64,000 bases of DNA, taken from the NCBI GenBank assembly GCA_947172415.1, contig OX359190.1:6634001-6698000 (forward strand). Reading direction: 5' to 3'. Numbering within the stretch: position 1 is the stretch's first letter; each line of letters begins with the position of its first letter. Shown piece by piece: positions 1 through 11,603 of this stretch. Position numbers and translations under genes: made by a program. Under the pieces are notes generated by a model, which was not told the DNA's origin, did not search any database, and worked only from the letters and a program-made list of their open reading frames with translations. This DNA comes from Chondrosia reniformis. Taxonomy: Eukaryota > Porifera > Demospongiae > Chondrillida > Chondrillidae.

Positions 1-76
1 CATCTCATAAAACTTACTTAAATATTAAATAATTATTAATTAAAAGAAAATTACATACATACACACATAAACATAC

Positions 77-3000
77 CTTCCCATGTCAATAAAAATATTG
101 TCTGGCTTGAGGTCTCCATGAATGATGTCCATTCTGTGAAGTGCACTGACAGCGTTCAACAATTGAATTGCAAACACAGCAATAACACCCTCACGACATA
201 AAGCTAAGAATTTATTGAACACATCCAATAGAGTGTGTTCATATAAGGGCATCACCAACACAGCTTGGTTTGCAAAAACAATACCCTTCACAATATCCAC
301 AAAGAGATCCTACAAATATGATTAAAATATTATTGTCTTTGTCATGGCAATGGTTTGATCAATGGTTTGATAATTAACTACTGTATACAGTAACATGATA
401 TAACGTAAAGTTACAATTGTATGCGTGAGGTTTATGTATTTATGTGAATTATGTGAGGCAATACCTGGGTGCATAAATTTCTATCGAACTATATTAGTAC
501 TGCATAAAATTTGACCACACCTATGGCCACTTCAAGCACATTACAATGAATTCCTTCTTCAAGCGTTGATGCAGAGTGTACTTGAACAGCAAATGCATCC
601 GCAGAAAAATCGATACTGGCAGTAAACATAGAAGCGGCCAATTTTAAATAAATCGATATTGTCACTTTCGAAAATTGTTTTGAAATAGACACCATTTAAA
701 AGATAGGTTTGCGGCAGTTAAAAGAAATCTTGATAGATGAAGACGCATAAAAAGTGCATAAATTTGTTTTAAGGCCAAATATTCTAAATTGCATAAATTT
801 CTCACAAGTATACAATTATATACTGTTGTTACGGTATATTGTGTGGATTGCTGAACAGGAAAGGAACTAATTAAGACAGCCAGTTACTGTAAATTGCCCA
901 ATATTATAGCAATTTTGAAACCAAAGATATTTAAGGTCCCTCTAAGTTAGTAAAAAACAAAACACTCAGAATTAAAATTTGTAAACTTTCACATACCAAG
1001 TTATATATACATTGGTCATAACAGATTAATTTTCAATACAAGATTTCTTAAATTCCTTTTTAAAAAAATCTGGAGGGTAAGGTATTTTAGAAAAGTGCTA
1101 GAAAACCATTCATCTTCATAATCACATGATAGGGATAAACCTGCATCTGCTAGTAAATAACCTTCTGCTTTAGACAACATTTTATTCATATGACCCTAAC
1201 TTTAGTACTATATTTTAGTATTTTCAGAATGAAAAGAAAATTGGATTTACAGTATTAGCAATTATTGATATCGATACCTATAAAACCATTATATTTAGTG
1301 GCCATAAATGTTAGCGAATGATGTATTTCACTAACATTAAGTTTTAAAAAGGTTAAATTACTTCAAACCATTTAGCAATAGCAAATTAGTGCATTTGATT
1401 GAAACTTGGTATTCTAATGATATGCAATGGAAACTCACTATTCTGGTTCTCTCAACACCTCGCTATAGTGGCCACTCTGTGTGTCACGGATTATTACCTC
1501 GATTTCAAAGGTGATCAAACGTCCCTGAATTTTGGCAACCTCACTACCGTATAGCGGAAAATTTGGCGAGGACTTAAATTTGGAGATTTGGCAAGTAGTT
1601 TGAAGCTCGCCAAATTTAATTCTTTGCCAAATTCGCAAATGTAGCTATCAATCTCGAACGTATCAATTCACATCAATAAATTTCAAGGGGCAATATGCCA
1701 AATATAAAACTTGCCAAATGCAAAAATCGGGCATTTTGCCGAATAAATTGCCGCCATACGGAATTCTATTAAGCGGTAAGCTTTTGAAAGCCCTGATTTC
1801 ATTTTAATACTCCATGTAACAGCCATACATATTTCTGGTTGTGGTTTTTACGGTTAGACTTACGTAGACCTTCCTCAGCTGAATTTAATACTAAATAAGT
1901 TGCATCTCTTACATAAACACACTGATTGGTGAGGTAATGGTTGTTCGTGTAGTCTGTTTAGTGCTGAGAGAATGGTCTACAAACTGAAATGACAATCGCT
2001 TACAAGAGCTGCAACAGTGTAGCATGAATCTTGATTTTATGATGAATATACTTAACTATCACATTTAATTATTACAACACTGCTTGAAGAATAAAATAAT
2101 AAAGGAGCTATGTTACGTGGCATATGGCCTACTATTTGTCCATTTTTCTTGATAGAAATTACAAGCATGTCTTTTTCATTAGTTGGTTCTCTCTTTTTAA
2201 AACCAAGATCTCACCCACAACTGGCTTCCAAATAGCTCTGTATTGGTGGAAACTACGAGCAAACGGAGCAATTTTAGTGCTAGCACTCCCACTTGTGGCT
2301 TAGTCTTGCATAGCCCAGACCACTATTTCGCCTCCATATTTATGTACTTGATGACGTCACATGGTCAGTGAAATAGGGTCTGGTGAAGAGCCTATACTGT
2401 TTTTGTTCTGAGCCACTTGAATTTAGTGGCTCATAAATATTCAGTTACCATGGTAATAATGATATTCATAGATTATTATGCATTGTAACCGAGAAAGGCT
2501 TCGCGAATTGGAACTTGCCAGCTATAGACAGCAGCTGATGGAGCTTTGTTGCTTGTGCAGGAAGGATCTCAGCAGCTTTATTCAAAAGAAGAAGAGAAAA
2601 CTCCCGTATAGGGATTTCTGCACTTTAGCCACACGACTACAGCAGCATACAGGAAAGGATATTAAGGACTTGGAAGAATTGAAAGGTTTGTAATTATGAG
2701 ACAATTTAACCAGCAAAGATATTACCTTAAAGAATTAACAAAATCACGACATTTGCAAGTTAAGTCACTACTCTTTGATATCAGTCTACTGCTGTCAAGT
2801 CACGACAAACATTTACTGGAATTTGAACATTAGATTGTTTTCTGTAATGCTATGTTGCATGAAAAAATAATTAAGGATATTATTTTAATCCATGAAATCC
2901 CTGGAATGTCGTCACCTCACTAATCCAGCCAATTTGCACCAAATAATCGCCAATCACACATATGTAGCTATGTTATAAGTATTACTGAACAAACTATATC

Positions 3001-6000
3001 AATTCAAGCTTAAAATTAACTTTATATTATGTGATAAAGTTGGCATAATGTCAGCAAAATTACATTACTGTTATACAATAGTGCTTAGAAAATATTCTGC
3101 CTATATACAACCTCACTCCAATACAACAAACCCACTAATCCACCATATTTTCCCCTAACTGATTAGTGAGGAGACACTGTATACAGTCAAATTTCGTTAT
3201 AACAAACCTTGTTTATAACGATTGCCCTACTTATAATGATCCAATGGCTGAAGTGCAAAGAAAGCCAATTGCTTTAGACAAGCTATCGAATGTGAATGAT
3301 CTAGAGACAGGTAAGAAGACACAGGCATCGATCCAAAGAAAAATCAATCAAAGAGTACTCCTAAGCTAAGGAACTCCGTTGAAGATGGAGCGTGTTCTTT
3401 ACAGAAAAAGCAAGCACGGTGCAAAGCACGATGACCTTGTTACAGTAAACACCCTGATATAGTGAACTTTTATTGCATTCCCAAGAAGGATCGTTATAAC
3501 AAAGTTTGACTGTATAATGATTACTATACATTTTATGAACAACATTATGTACGTACATACGTACAGTGGACTCTCCATTAACGGACTCTCCGAGGAACGA
3601 CCCGTCGCTTTACAATGTCCATCAGTCAGTCACAGAATAGCCGTCCTATGCTAGTAATACATTAGCAATCTCCCAATAGCGGACACTCTGAATTCCGTCC
3701 AACGGACATTAAATATTCCCCAAATACGAACGTACGCACTGAAATTCTCTCTATAAGCGGACACATGCACAGCAGCAGTCAATATAGCATTGTCAAATAA
3801 CTACGTATACTACGAAATACAAACCAATAATAGAATAAGGATTTCTTCTAACTGCGTCGAACTTATCTTTAAGATGGTACATCTTGTTCGACTATTTGAG
3901 CGTCTAAAAACGCAGTTTGGCTTTAGAAATCTTTTGGTCAAAAGTTTTGACCCTGAGGGTCTTCATTAGCGACTCTCAGGGTCGAAACGTTCGACCAAAA
4001 GATTTCTAAAGCCAAACTGCGTTTTTAGACGCACAAAGAGTTGAAAGATGTACCATCTTAAAGACAATAAGTAAAAAAAGTGATATTCGATCGTATTTTA
4101 GGCCTGTTTGATGTGATGCAGTAATTTTATCTGTAATAAAACATTTGTAATTAATTATTATAACATTATAGCCTTAATTATTATGATGTTGTTGATGGCA
4201 ATTAATGTGAAATTCATGGTTGTGGTGACATTGTGGTGAAACTTTCCGAGTTAAGGACACCTCCATTCAAAGGACAAATACTGGTGTCCCAGCCCGTCCC
4301 TTGGATGGTGAGTCCACTGTATATGTTTTGTAGGAATTTCTTTTTGCTACTCTTGGCATTTTACAAAAACACAGTCCACACTTAGAAAATAACCCAAAAA
4401 GATTACACTTAAGCATCCTCAATCATTAAGATCATGAATATATATAAATATATATAAAAGCCCAACGATGCAGCCAAGTAGTTCAAGCGCAGGGGGCAGA
4501 TGTTTAAACTCGAAAGACATGTTCACCTATTTTCACATTGGTTAAAAATGCTAAATTAAGGTGAAGAAAAGTATACAACTTACCCTATATATTTCATCTG
4601 AAGAGTTGCTTAAACGTTCATGCACTTCTCGCACAATAAAATATTCAACATGAGAAACATCTTTGAAAACCTAAAAGCATACAACAATAAAGTAGACTTC
4701 TATAAAGATATTCAAGTGATTCTTTCATACGTACCTTAAGAGCAAGCTTCTCTTTATTTTCATTACAGGCAGAGTATACACTGGCATAAGCTCCAACACC
4801 TAGTTTTGTTACAATAGTAAATGTTCCTGAGTTTGACTGATCTATATAAGATAAGAAAATCACCGGTAAATTTTAATACAATTGGCAAATGAACGTAGCA
4901 GATACACTCATGATGACAACACACTTGCCCAAAAATACATGTATACGTACATTATCACTCATTAAATGGTCTAGCCAAAAACATGCTTTCCTATCAATTT
5001 GGGAATAATTATAAAATATTTATTTATACGTATATCTACATATAATAAACCAAATTCTGATGATTTGCATTCGTAGTGAAACAGTTCATGGTTTCCTAAC
5101 TCACTGTCTCTCATACATCATCTCAATCTCTATTTATACAGTACATTTGTACATAAAATGTACATACATAATTCGGTGTTTTTCTTCTTTCAGGGAGGTG
5201 CTAATATTGATTGACAACATTTAAGCTTGGTATTATATATATATATATAGATATATTAAACATTTTCTACAAAAATAGTCAAGATGTAGGGATGGCACAA
5301 AAAGTACAGAAACAAGAAAGGTATGCTACACAGTGAAGCATTAGCTTATGCATGAATCATACAACACCCTTGCTTGTAGGATTCATGAATAGCTAATGCT
5401 TCACTGTGTAACATCCCTTTCTTGTTTCTGTACTTTTTGTGCCATCCCTTCATCTTGACTATTTTTATAGAAAATTTTTATATTTCTAGTTTCTGTACAT
5501 TTTATGGAGCATGAGCTAGGAATTAGATTTGTATAATTAAAACCATTTTGGTTTCGTAATATTCGACTGATTATAACGTCAAATGTATGGGGAAAACGAA
5601 ACAACCAGTACCATCCCTACATAGAGAGTACTACTGTATTCTCTGATTAAAATGGCGAATTTATTGAAGCCTTGATTCTTGGGCCACGAAAACCGTCATG
5701 CTCAATAATAAAGTAATCGCTCTCGCTTCTACAAAAGAATACAGCGCGGAAAATTTAGAGTATTTTCGCTTAAGAAGCAGTCCGAAAGCTTGTTTCCTTT
5801 TTTAGTTATAGCGAGCGAAGATGAAGAAAACGAAAACGGGCAATTTCAAAGTTGGTTCATTTGCGTTCAAGGCCAGCTTATAGCGTGGTTGTTCTATAGT
5901 TAACCGTACGTAGTCTTGTTTCAGCTATTTTCAGCCTATTTCGGAATTTCGCTCCTATACCAATGTATTGGGAAAATGAAAAAGCCGTGCCATCCCTACA

Positions 6001-9000
6001 TAGGGAATACTACTGAACGTACTTCCTGATAGAATTGAAATGCTATTCTTTCGTAATATCTGTAAAAAAAATGGCGGACGCTCAGCTGAGATGAAATACT
6101 TTAGATACATAAGAAGCAACCTTGGGCTGAAAAGGGGATACGATTTTAGGATTTTCAGCCATCCTCACGGCTAACGATAAGAGAGCATTGAGACAGCAGG
6201 CCGAGAAATTCGATGAACGAAACGGTGTTCTATTTCGAAAAACCATGAAGAATGACACGGGAGAGGTGGTGATGCAGCGAGTGATCACAAGCTTATTATT
6301 ATTAATAATAAACATTCATGTATACTAAATGATTAGGATAAATTATCCTAGTATATTTCATCCCCCAGATAAAATATCCTAGGATATACTATCCTAGAGT
6401 AGGATATAATTTCCTAGGGTAGGATAAATTTTCCTAGGATAAAGTATCCCAGGGGGATTTTTTCCTAGGAAAATTTATCTAGGGGGATAAAATTTAGGGG
6501 AGATAGAATATACTGTGACACCGGTACCATCCCAACATAGAGAGTACTCTCGTACTCTCTGATATAATACAAGAGCAAAGGATCCAGCTATTAAGAAAAT
6601 ACACATACATCGTATTGAGACCTAAGCAGCAAACTTGATCTCAGTATATGTCTCATATGTTGTAGAATTTAAATTTCACTAGATTTGAAGGTAAACAATC
6701 AAATAGAAATGCCATCAATGTTACAGCTCAAGATTCTGATGTCACATCCAGTTAACAATGGCCAGGTAGGCTGCTGCTCAGTCTTATTTAAGAAGCCAGT
6801 TAATGTAAATTTTGAGATTTGAATACCGCCAAGGTTATCCACAACATCTTGAAAACCGTCTTATTGAAACCCCCACCAAATTTTCCAGATATACCTTATG
6901 TAGCAACTAATAATGCTCAGTCTTGCACTCACTGGCTTCTAAATACGTAAAAGTGAACTTCTATTTCAGAATGGCTATGCATTTAGGCTCACCAAAAGTA
7001 ATGACACTGCCTGCCTTCAAAGGCGGCAGATTTTCGGATTTCTCATACATCAACTTATCAGGGTTAACTCCTTGCAGCATGAAATCTACAAATGTTTCAG
7101 AAAATGGGTGATGTATGAGTTTCTTTGAAGTGATTTGAGAAGCAAAACTCTTGGCTCCACCAGAAACAGTGAAACATGTCGTACTGGCTCCACTACTACT
7201 ACTAGAATTCTCGATTGCTTCCTCAATGGTTGATAAATTTCTGTGATTCATTGTAAATTCAGTAACTCCTAATCTAGATTGAGGCGCCTTGTATTTCTCA
7301 GGCACAACATGTGACTGAAAATCAACTGAATGGAGGAAGTCCACAGTTACATTTGAAATGTCAAAGCTTGGCAAATCTAGAAAAAGGTATAGAAACACAG
7401 AAATACGTAAGTAACTACCGGAAGCAAGTGCACACTAATTTATACATTTTTAAAATGAGGCACTAACTATGCTATAATTGAACTCAGTCTCTCTTTACAA
7501 TTACAGTAACCACTTTGCTAGCATTATAGAACATCAAAATAAATCTTGGTATCTAGAACAACATACATATATGAACGACTGCAAATAGTCAAATATTACC
7601 AAACATTGAATTGTTTTTGTCTTAATTGATGACTGAATAAGCCAGTCATGTATTTTTGGCCAAACGTAGCTACTTCACCTATTGCTACACACACTACAGC
7701 TACTAGTAGTGTGCTTAGTAGCTGTAGTATGTGTAGTAGCTGTAACGTTTAGGGTCACTGTAGTGTGAGTACTACTGTACTCCTGATAAGAATGAACATA
7801 CATACAAAAATAAGCAAGTACACCCAAACCCAATTAATTAGACCAATTTTCAGATTAATTGTCAGCTAATCAAGACATACATATGTACAATGGAACCTTT
7901 TTAATTAGTCGATTACCACATCAATGAAAATACACACGGATAGCCAGACCATAGTTAATCTGTGTACAGCTGATCTTCCTTACTACTGTGTGTGGAGTAA
8001 GGTCAGCTACACCTATGACTGTGAACACGTTTGTATAATGTTATGGCAGGCTACTATGATAATTAGACGGAGTGGGAGTGTACATGGCCAATGCTGACTG
8101 AAACTGCAACACAGTCACCAGTTTGAAGTCAAACTGTCAAATATAAATGCTGACAGGTTTTAAGGCCATACATTATGTAGGTACTTTTTAATACAAACAA
8201 GTTTCTGTTAGTTCCTTACCTAAAGCACTTTTTTCAGAAGGATTTGGAGTTGATTTGCACTTCATTAAGTGCTGCTGTAAACCAACAGTGTTCACAGTCT
8301 CTTCAAGCAGGGTGTCAGCAGTACAGGTATTAAATGTGGGGACCTCAACAGCATGCTTCACACCGCCTGGCACAACTGGAATTATTACATTCTCCTTAGC
8401 TACAGCTGTTATAGAGCACAAATCAACACAAATAAATTCCGTTGGTGAATATTTAAATATAAAATGTTAACAATTGGATTGACTTAGTATCTCTTCAGTG
8501 GCTCAATGTTCATTTGCTAATAACACTAATGAGCCTTATTGAATAGCATGTACGTATGTAGTATACTTTGTATGTAAGGTTTGATAGCAAAAAACTGAAA
8601 GATTCTAACCATTTGGAATAACCAGTAATAATGGGAACACCTAATCAGTAGTTAATTAATCTTTGAAGTAAAAATTTAATGTGTACATAAATATACGTAC
8701 ATACGTAAGAGTTGTACTTCTGGTTCACTAGGAATAAAATAACATGGATATATAACTTAACTACTTTCGTTTGCCACTTTATCCTTATGAGTAGAAATGT
8801 CGCTTCTCAGAGAAGTTTGTGAGTCCTCATAAACTTGAAAACTGTTGACTGCAGAGTCTCCCAAGATCGATGACACAGCCTTACCACCGATAACTGCCAA
8901 AGGTTTTCTCATGACATTTAAGGAATTATGAACTTCATCAGATTGACTATCTTCATACACCTGTGAAATATATTCATACTCTTATAAAAGTTTGCTAACT

Positions 9001-11192
9001 AAAACTTATGATAACAGCAACGAATAGACATAAGGGAATCACTATAGAAAATTGTCTGATCAGCATGGCATTATGTTGCTGTGCTTAGGTGATTGATACA
9101 CACACACACACACTCATTAAGTAATAATTTACAGCAAAGGTCCCTGTAACTGTTGAATTGTTCGTACTAAATCCAGTTAGTGCACTGTAACTTTGACTGT
9201 CGTTAAAGCTTAACACCTTTTGAGGACTGCAAAGAAACAAAGTTTGCAGAATGAACTCTACTTGTGATAAATCATGTCAGTAAACATTCAACTCAACCAA
9301 ACCAGCAATTAAAACTGTAAAATTCTTATGTGCAAATTTATATCACAAGTTAAAACTGAAGCTTACTATAATTCAGACTCATTTGGAGTCCAGACCTCTG
9401 ACTGATCTGGAGTAAAAGTATATCCCTTCTTAAGTTGTACTTCTTTTGAGGCCAAAAGTCTTTCCAGCTCATCATCTAGGTCATCTGTGACTGGAAATGA
9501 ATCTTTAGGTTTGTGATCACTAAATACTGCCTGTAAGGAAGGAAGACAGCGACAGTAATAGTAGTAGAGTAAAGAACAAAATACGTATAGTAAAACACAT
9601 TTCAATTGCAAATACAATTAAACTACAAAAGTTAAGGAAACAAACAAGGTTTCCAATACGAATTGGGGCCAACTTAACTTAATAAATTAAAGTATTGTAC
9701 ACAGTACATATCCCTATACTATAAGGTAGAACAAATGTATATAATTAGGAAAACACATTAGCTATAGCTTGGTAATATTTCATTAAAATCTCAGTGAAAA
9801 CAGACTAATGCAGCTTGTTTTCCCCTACTACGTAGGTACGTACATATATGCAGGAAAAGTAATTCCTCAAAACGTCATGCTTACTTGAGAATTAAGAGAC
9901 AGAAGTAGTTCCCATCTATTAGACTTAGTATGTTAAAAGTCTTTAAACTTATTTCTAGTACTGAGACAAGTTCAACTACGTATATTTTGGATTTTATGTT
10001 TAGCTACCTTTGTTAAAGTAAAATAATAAATTAAGGCCAAATGCATGAACATGACCAAATCCAAAAGCATTCACTTACGTACTCTTTGAAAAAGCAAGAA
10101 ATAAATTATGTACGTACCTTAACTAAATTTGATAATAAAATGATCCCATATCAAGAACATTAGGAAACTCAATTCAAAAACATTACACTGTGTTACACAG
10201 ATGATTACAAAAAACTATATAATATACAGTACAAGTTACAATATACTAAGGTATATATAATATATATATTGTAACTTGTACTGTATATATACGTACAACA
10301 AAACCTATTGTAAAACAATTTAAGTACAATTTATAATATACATACATAGGTAAAATATACCATAGCTGTTCAGGGCTGCATGCAACACTTGGGGCTGGAG
10401 CAGACAACACGAAAAATCTCAAAATTTAGTGGGGGGCAATGGTATGAGGGTGTTGAAGCAGTTTAGGGGGTTCCCAAACGTCTAGAGGGCAAAATCAATC
10501 CTAGGTAGGTGAATGCCCCCCCTCTCTATGCAGCCCTGCAGTTGAACAATGTGCTAAAAAGTATATTAAAAGTTTAACGCCTTCAATACCTTAGGAAGAC
10601 ATGTAAAATCCATAGTTTGTTCCACTGGTTCTGGTATAAACTGGTAGCGTTTCATTTTGGCACGTATCTCCTCTAAACTGTATTCTCCACCTTCAGGGGG
10701 GTACACCAACTCCTTAGGATACATGACTTGAACTTTGGGCTTATGATAAAACTCCCAGTTCCTCTCCTAAAAATGGAAACACAGACAGTACAGTAAACAG
10801 ACAACGCAGGAAATGATACTAGATGAACACATAGGCTAGCTGTATATACTAACACTGCATCAAGATGCTGACTACTGAGCGCCGCCAAATTTAGACGTAA
10901 CTTTACTACTGATGCACCGAGTTACGGTTAGGCTATAAAATCTTAACGTGGTTAGTAATATTTAGGCAAAAACTGCTGAAAAGACTGCCTCGTTTATAGA
11001 AGTATGTAGTGGAAACTCAATTGAAAAACAATGGACAACAACTCTTGAAAATTGACAGTTCATCAATCTGTGCTTCATAATAATGATTCTGACGAATGAA
11101 GAATTGGTAATTACCTGATGGTCTCCTTCCAAATTAGGGTCGAGGTAATAAAAATCTTCGCGAACTTGAAAGCCGGTTGCCACTATATGCAC
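77..11192 (-). CDS. BUB1: BUB1/BUBR1-family spindle checkpoint kinase, 3' end outside window
   Basis: Exons on the minus strand: 11115-11192 (or 11182), 10590-10766, 9367-9530, 9133-9226, 8765-8960, 8220-8405, 6993-7376, 4735-4841, 4584-4670, 77-309, then off the left edge. All ten join in phase with GT-AG borders, giving about 568 residues. Residues 41-62 look like the Bub3-binding GLEBS motif (EYSLEEIRA). The kinase domain starts near residue 430: glycine loop GVGAYASV, ATP lysine in LALK (about 461), and catalytic loop HGDLKPDN (about 555), where HGD instead of HRD is typical of the family. BUB1 acts at kinetochores with Bub3 to delay anaphase. The intact glycine loop, lysine and HGD favour an active BUB1-like kinase over a BUBR1-like pseudokinase, but the DFG segment lies outside the window. 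The start is uncertain: an ATG in frame at 11192 runs into the first exon, but an acceptor-like TATAG at 11183-11187 allows an upstream exon. No TPR domain was found. Confidence 0.88.
310..1437. other. Intron sequence, no gene seen
   Basis: First part of the 4.3-kb BUB1 intron (310-4583). It is AT-rich with stop codons in all frames. I see no exon, RNA gene or clear repeat here. Confidence 0.6.
1440..1765. repeat. Cluster of TTTGGCAA / TTGCCAAA motifs, MITE-like
   Basis: TTTGGCRA and its complement TYGCCAAA recur about eight times. One pair (ATTTGGCGAG near 1560 and CTCGCCAAAT near 1607) can fold into a stem. The stretch begins near a TACCGTATAGCGGAAAATTT-like sequence resembling the terminal repeats of short DNA transposons. 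Exact ends are not defined. It lies in a BUB1 intron. Confidence 0.4.
2478..2693 (+). CDS. Small unrecognised ORF nested in a BUB1 intron
   Basis: A 71-codon ORF on the strand opposite BUB1, rich in Arg, Lys, Leu and Gln, with a CXXC (CCLC) near residue 24, a KKKRK cluster near 38 and a likely helical character. A donor-like sequence (AAAG|GTTTGTA) lies just before its stop, so it could be a first exon or an exon remnant of a transposon protein. I do not recognise the family. A TGACGTCA box lies about 125 bp upstream, which may be chance. It could equally be a chance ORF. Confidence 0.2.
   Translation: MHCNRERLRELELASYRQQLMELCCLCRKDLSSFIQKKKRKLPYRDFCTLATRLQQHTGKDIKDLEELKGL
3184..3512. mobile_element. 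MITE with TA target duplication (Tc1/pogo-like ends)
   Basis: The ends are inverted repeats: CAGTCAAATTTCGTTATAAC on the left and the complement of GTTATAACAAAGTTTGACTG on the right. Both are flanked by TA. The 329-bp interior has no transposase. Related TTATAACAAA and TTCATTATAAC pieces occur at 24.0-24.2 kb and 61.7 kb. It lies in a BUB1 intron. Confidence 0.75.
3564..4319. mobile_element. Pogo/Tigger-like MITE carrying a nested hairpin element
   Basis: The ends are inverted (CAGTGGACTCTCC... and ...GGTGAGTCCACTG), each flanked by TA. The 756-bp body codes for nothing recognisable and repeats the words GGACA and CGGAC. A separate inverted-repeat element sits inside (3869-4063), so a shorter MITE of about 560 bp was probably hit later. 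The ends resemble those of the element at 62432-62940 (CAGTGGAACCTCAC). Confidence 0.75.
3869..4063. repeat. Long hairpin with a hammerhead-like motif at its centre
   Basis: Two arms of about 88 bp are near-perfect inverse copies (AAGATGGTACATCTT... on the left, its complement ending near 4062). At the centre, the minus strand reads TAATGAAGACCCTCAGGGTC followed by AAAAC, and the plus strand arm reads GGGTCGAAACG. Diverged relatives of the arms lie at 14036-14160 and 20100-20300. It is nested inside the MITE at 3564-4319. Confidence 0.75.
4420..4510 (+). repeat. Partial copy of the CACTTAAGTG interspersed repeat (copy A)
   Basis: The words CATCCTCAATCATTAAGATC, ATGAATATATATA, CCAAGTAGTTCAAG, GGGGGCAG and TTTAAACTCGAA follow in the same order as in the fuller copies at 54663-54835 (minus), 58536-58810 and 62945-63272. 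Only the distal part is present. It lies in a BUB1 intron. Confidence 0.55.
5264..5475. mobile_element. Palindromic MITE, arms about 90 bp
   Basis: The left arm (AGTCAAGATGTAGGGATGGC... then GAAGCATTAGCT) is mirrored by the right arm with about nine in ten bases matching, around a loop near 5371-5390. One RNA strand would fold into a long hairpin. A one-armed relative is at 12943-13055 (ACTGTGTAACATC, TTTCTTGTTTCTGTAC, CATCCCTACATC). It lies in a BUB1 intron. Confidence 0.75.
5590..6555. repeat. Fragments of a repeat ending CATCCCTACATAGAGAGTAC
   Basis: CATCCCTACATAGAGAGTAC occurs near 5613, a close variant near 5992 (CATCCCTACATAGGGAATAC) and another near 6528 (CATCCCAACATAGAGAGTAC). Relatives are at 25055-25075 and 51478-51500. 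A GGAAAACGAAAC / GGGAAAATGAAA word precedes two of them. It looks like several truncated copies of one short DNA transposon family. Confidence 0.5.
6325..6500. repeat. Array of TATCCTAGGATA palindromes
   Basis: ATCCTAG, CCTAGGATA and TTTCCTAGG variants recur about ten times in 175 bp, so almost every unit is self-complementary and can pair with any other. There is no coding capacity. It lies in the BUB1 intron between exons 4735-4841 and 6993-7376. Confidence 0.7.
7685..7737. repeat. Short inverted repeat
   Basis: ACACACTACAGCTACTAG is followed by its near complement GTAGCTGTAGTATGTGT, giving a stem of about 15 bp. No further copy was noticed. It lies in a BUB1 intron. Confidence 0.45.
10221..10288. 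repeat. Hairpin with 21-bp perfect arms
   Basis: ATACAGTACAAGTTACAATAT is matched by its exact complement about 20 bp later, around an AT-only loop. ACAGTRCAAGTTACAA recurs in the repeats at 61770-61935. It lies in the BUB1 intron between exons 9367-9530 and 10590-10766. Confidence 0.65.
10371..10538. mobile_element. hAT-like MITE, 168 bp
   Basis: It has 11-bp terminal inverted repeats CAGGGCTGCAT and ATGCAGCCCTG; the CAGGG start is common in hAT elements. The interior is G-rich and non-coding. No clear 8-bp target duplication is visible, so the family call is tentative. Confidence 0.55.
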
Positions 11193-11603
11193 ACAAACGG
11201 GTTAAGGAAATCAGATAGGTTTTATATTTATAATGTTCATTTCAAAGTTAATCATCTCTTACTTTATAAGCTACGACTTGATAATTCAAACAACCACACA
11301 ATTTTGCTTTTTACTTTTAAGACAGATTTCCCGCCCAATTCGCCTTATGACATCATTATCTAAATATATAGTCCAATGGAACATCAATTTTATTCCACAA
11401 TTACGCACACACATGCACATCACTTGGCGCATTACCCCTACTTCATGATCAGTTAACATGACGTTCCTAAACGGACATGGTTTAAATGATGAAGCTACAG
11501 CTATTTAAATTTCAGCAGCTATATTGTATTACCATTTTCTTTTGCAGAAGTCTATTGACTTCTAATTAACTTACAATGGATACATAATTTTAGTTGTTGT
11601 TGC

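Noticed and set aside
6961-6992. Read-through of the BUB1 exon past 6993 to a stop
   Set aside because: The frame continues for a few codons to a stop, but the GTGAGC donor at 6987-6992 joins in phase to the kinase exon at 4735-4841, so the exon ends at 6993.
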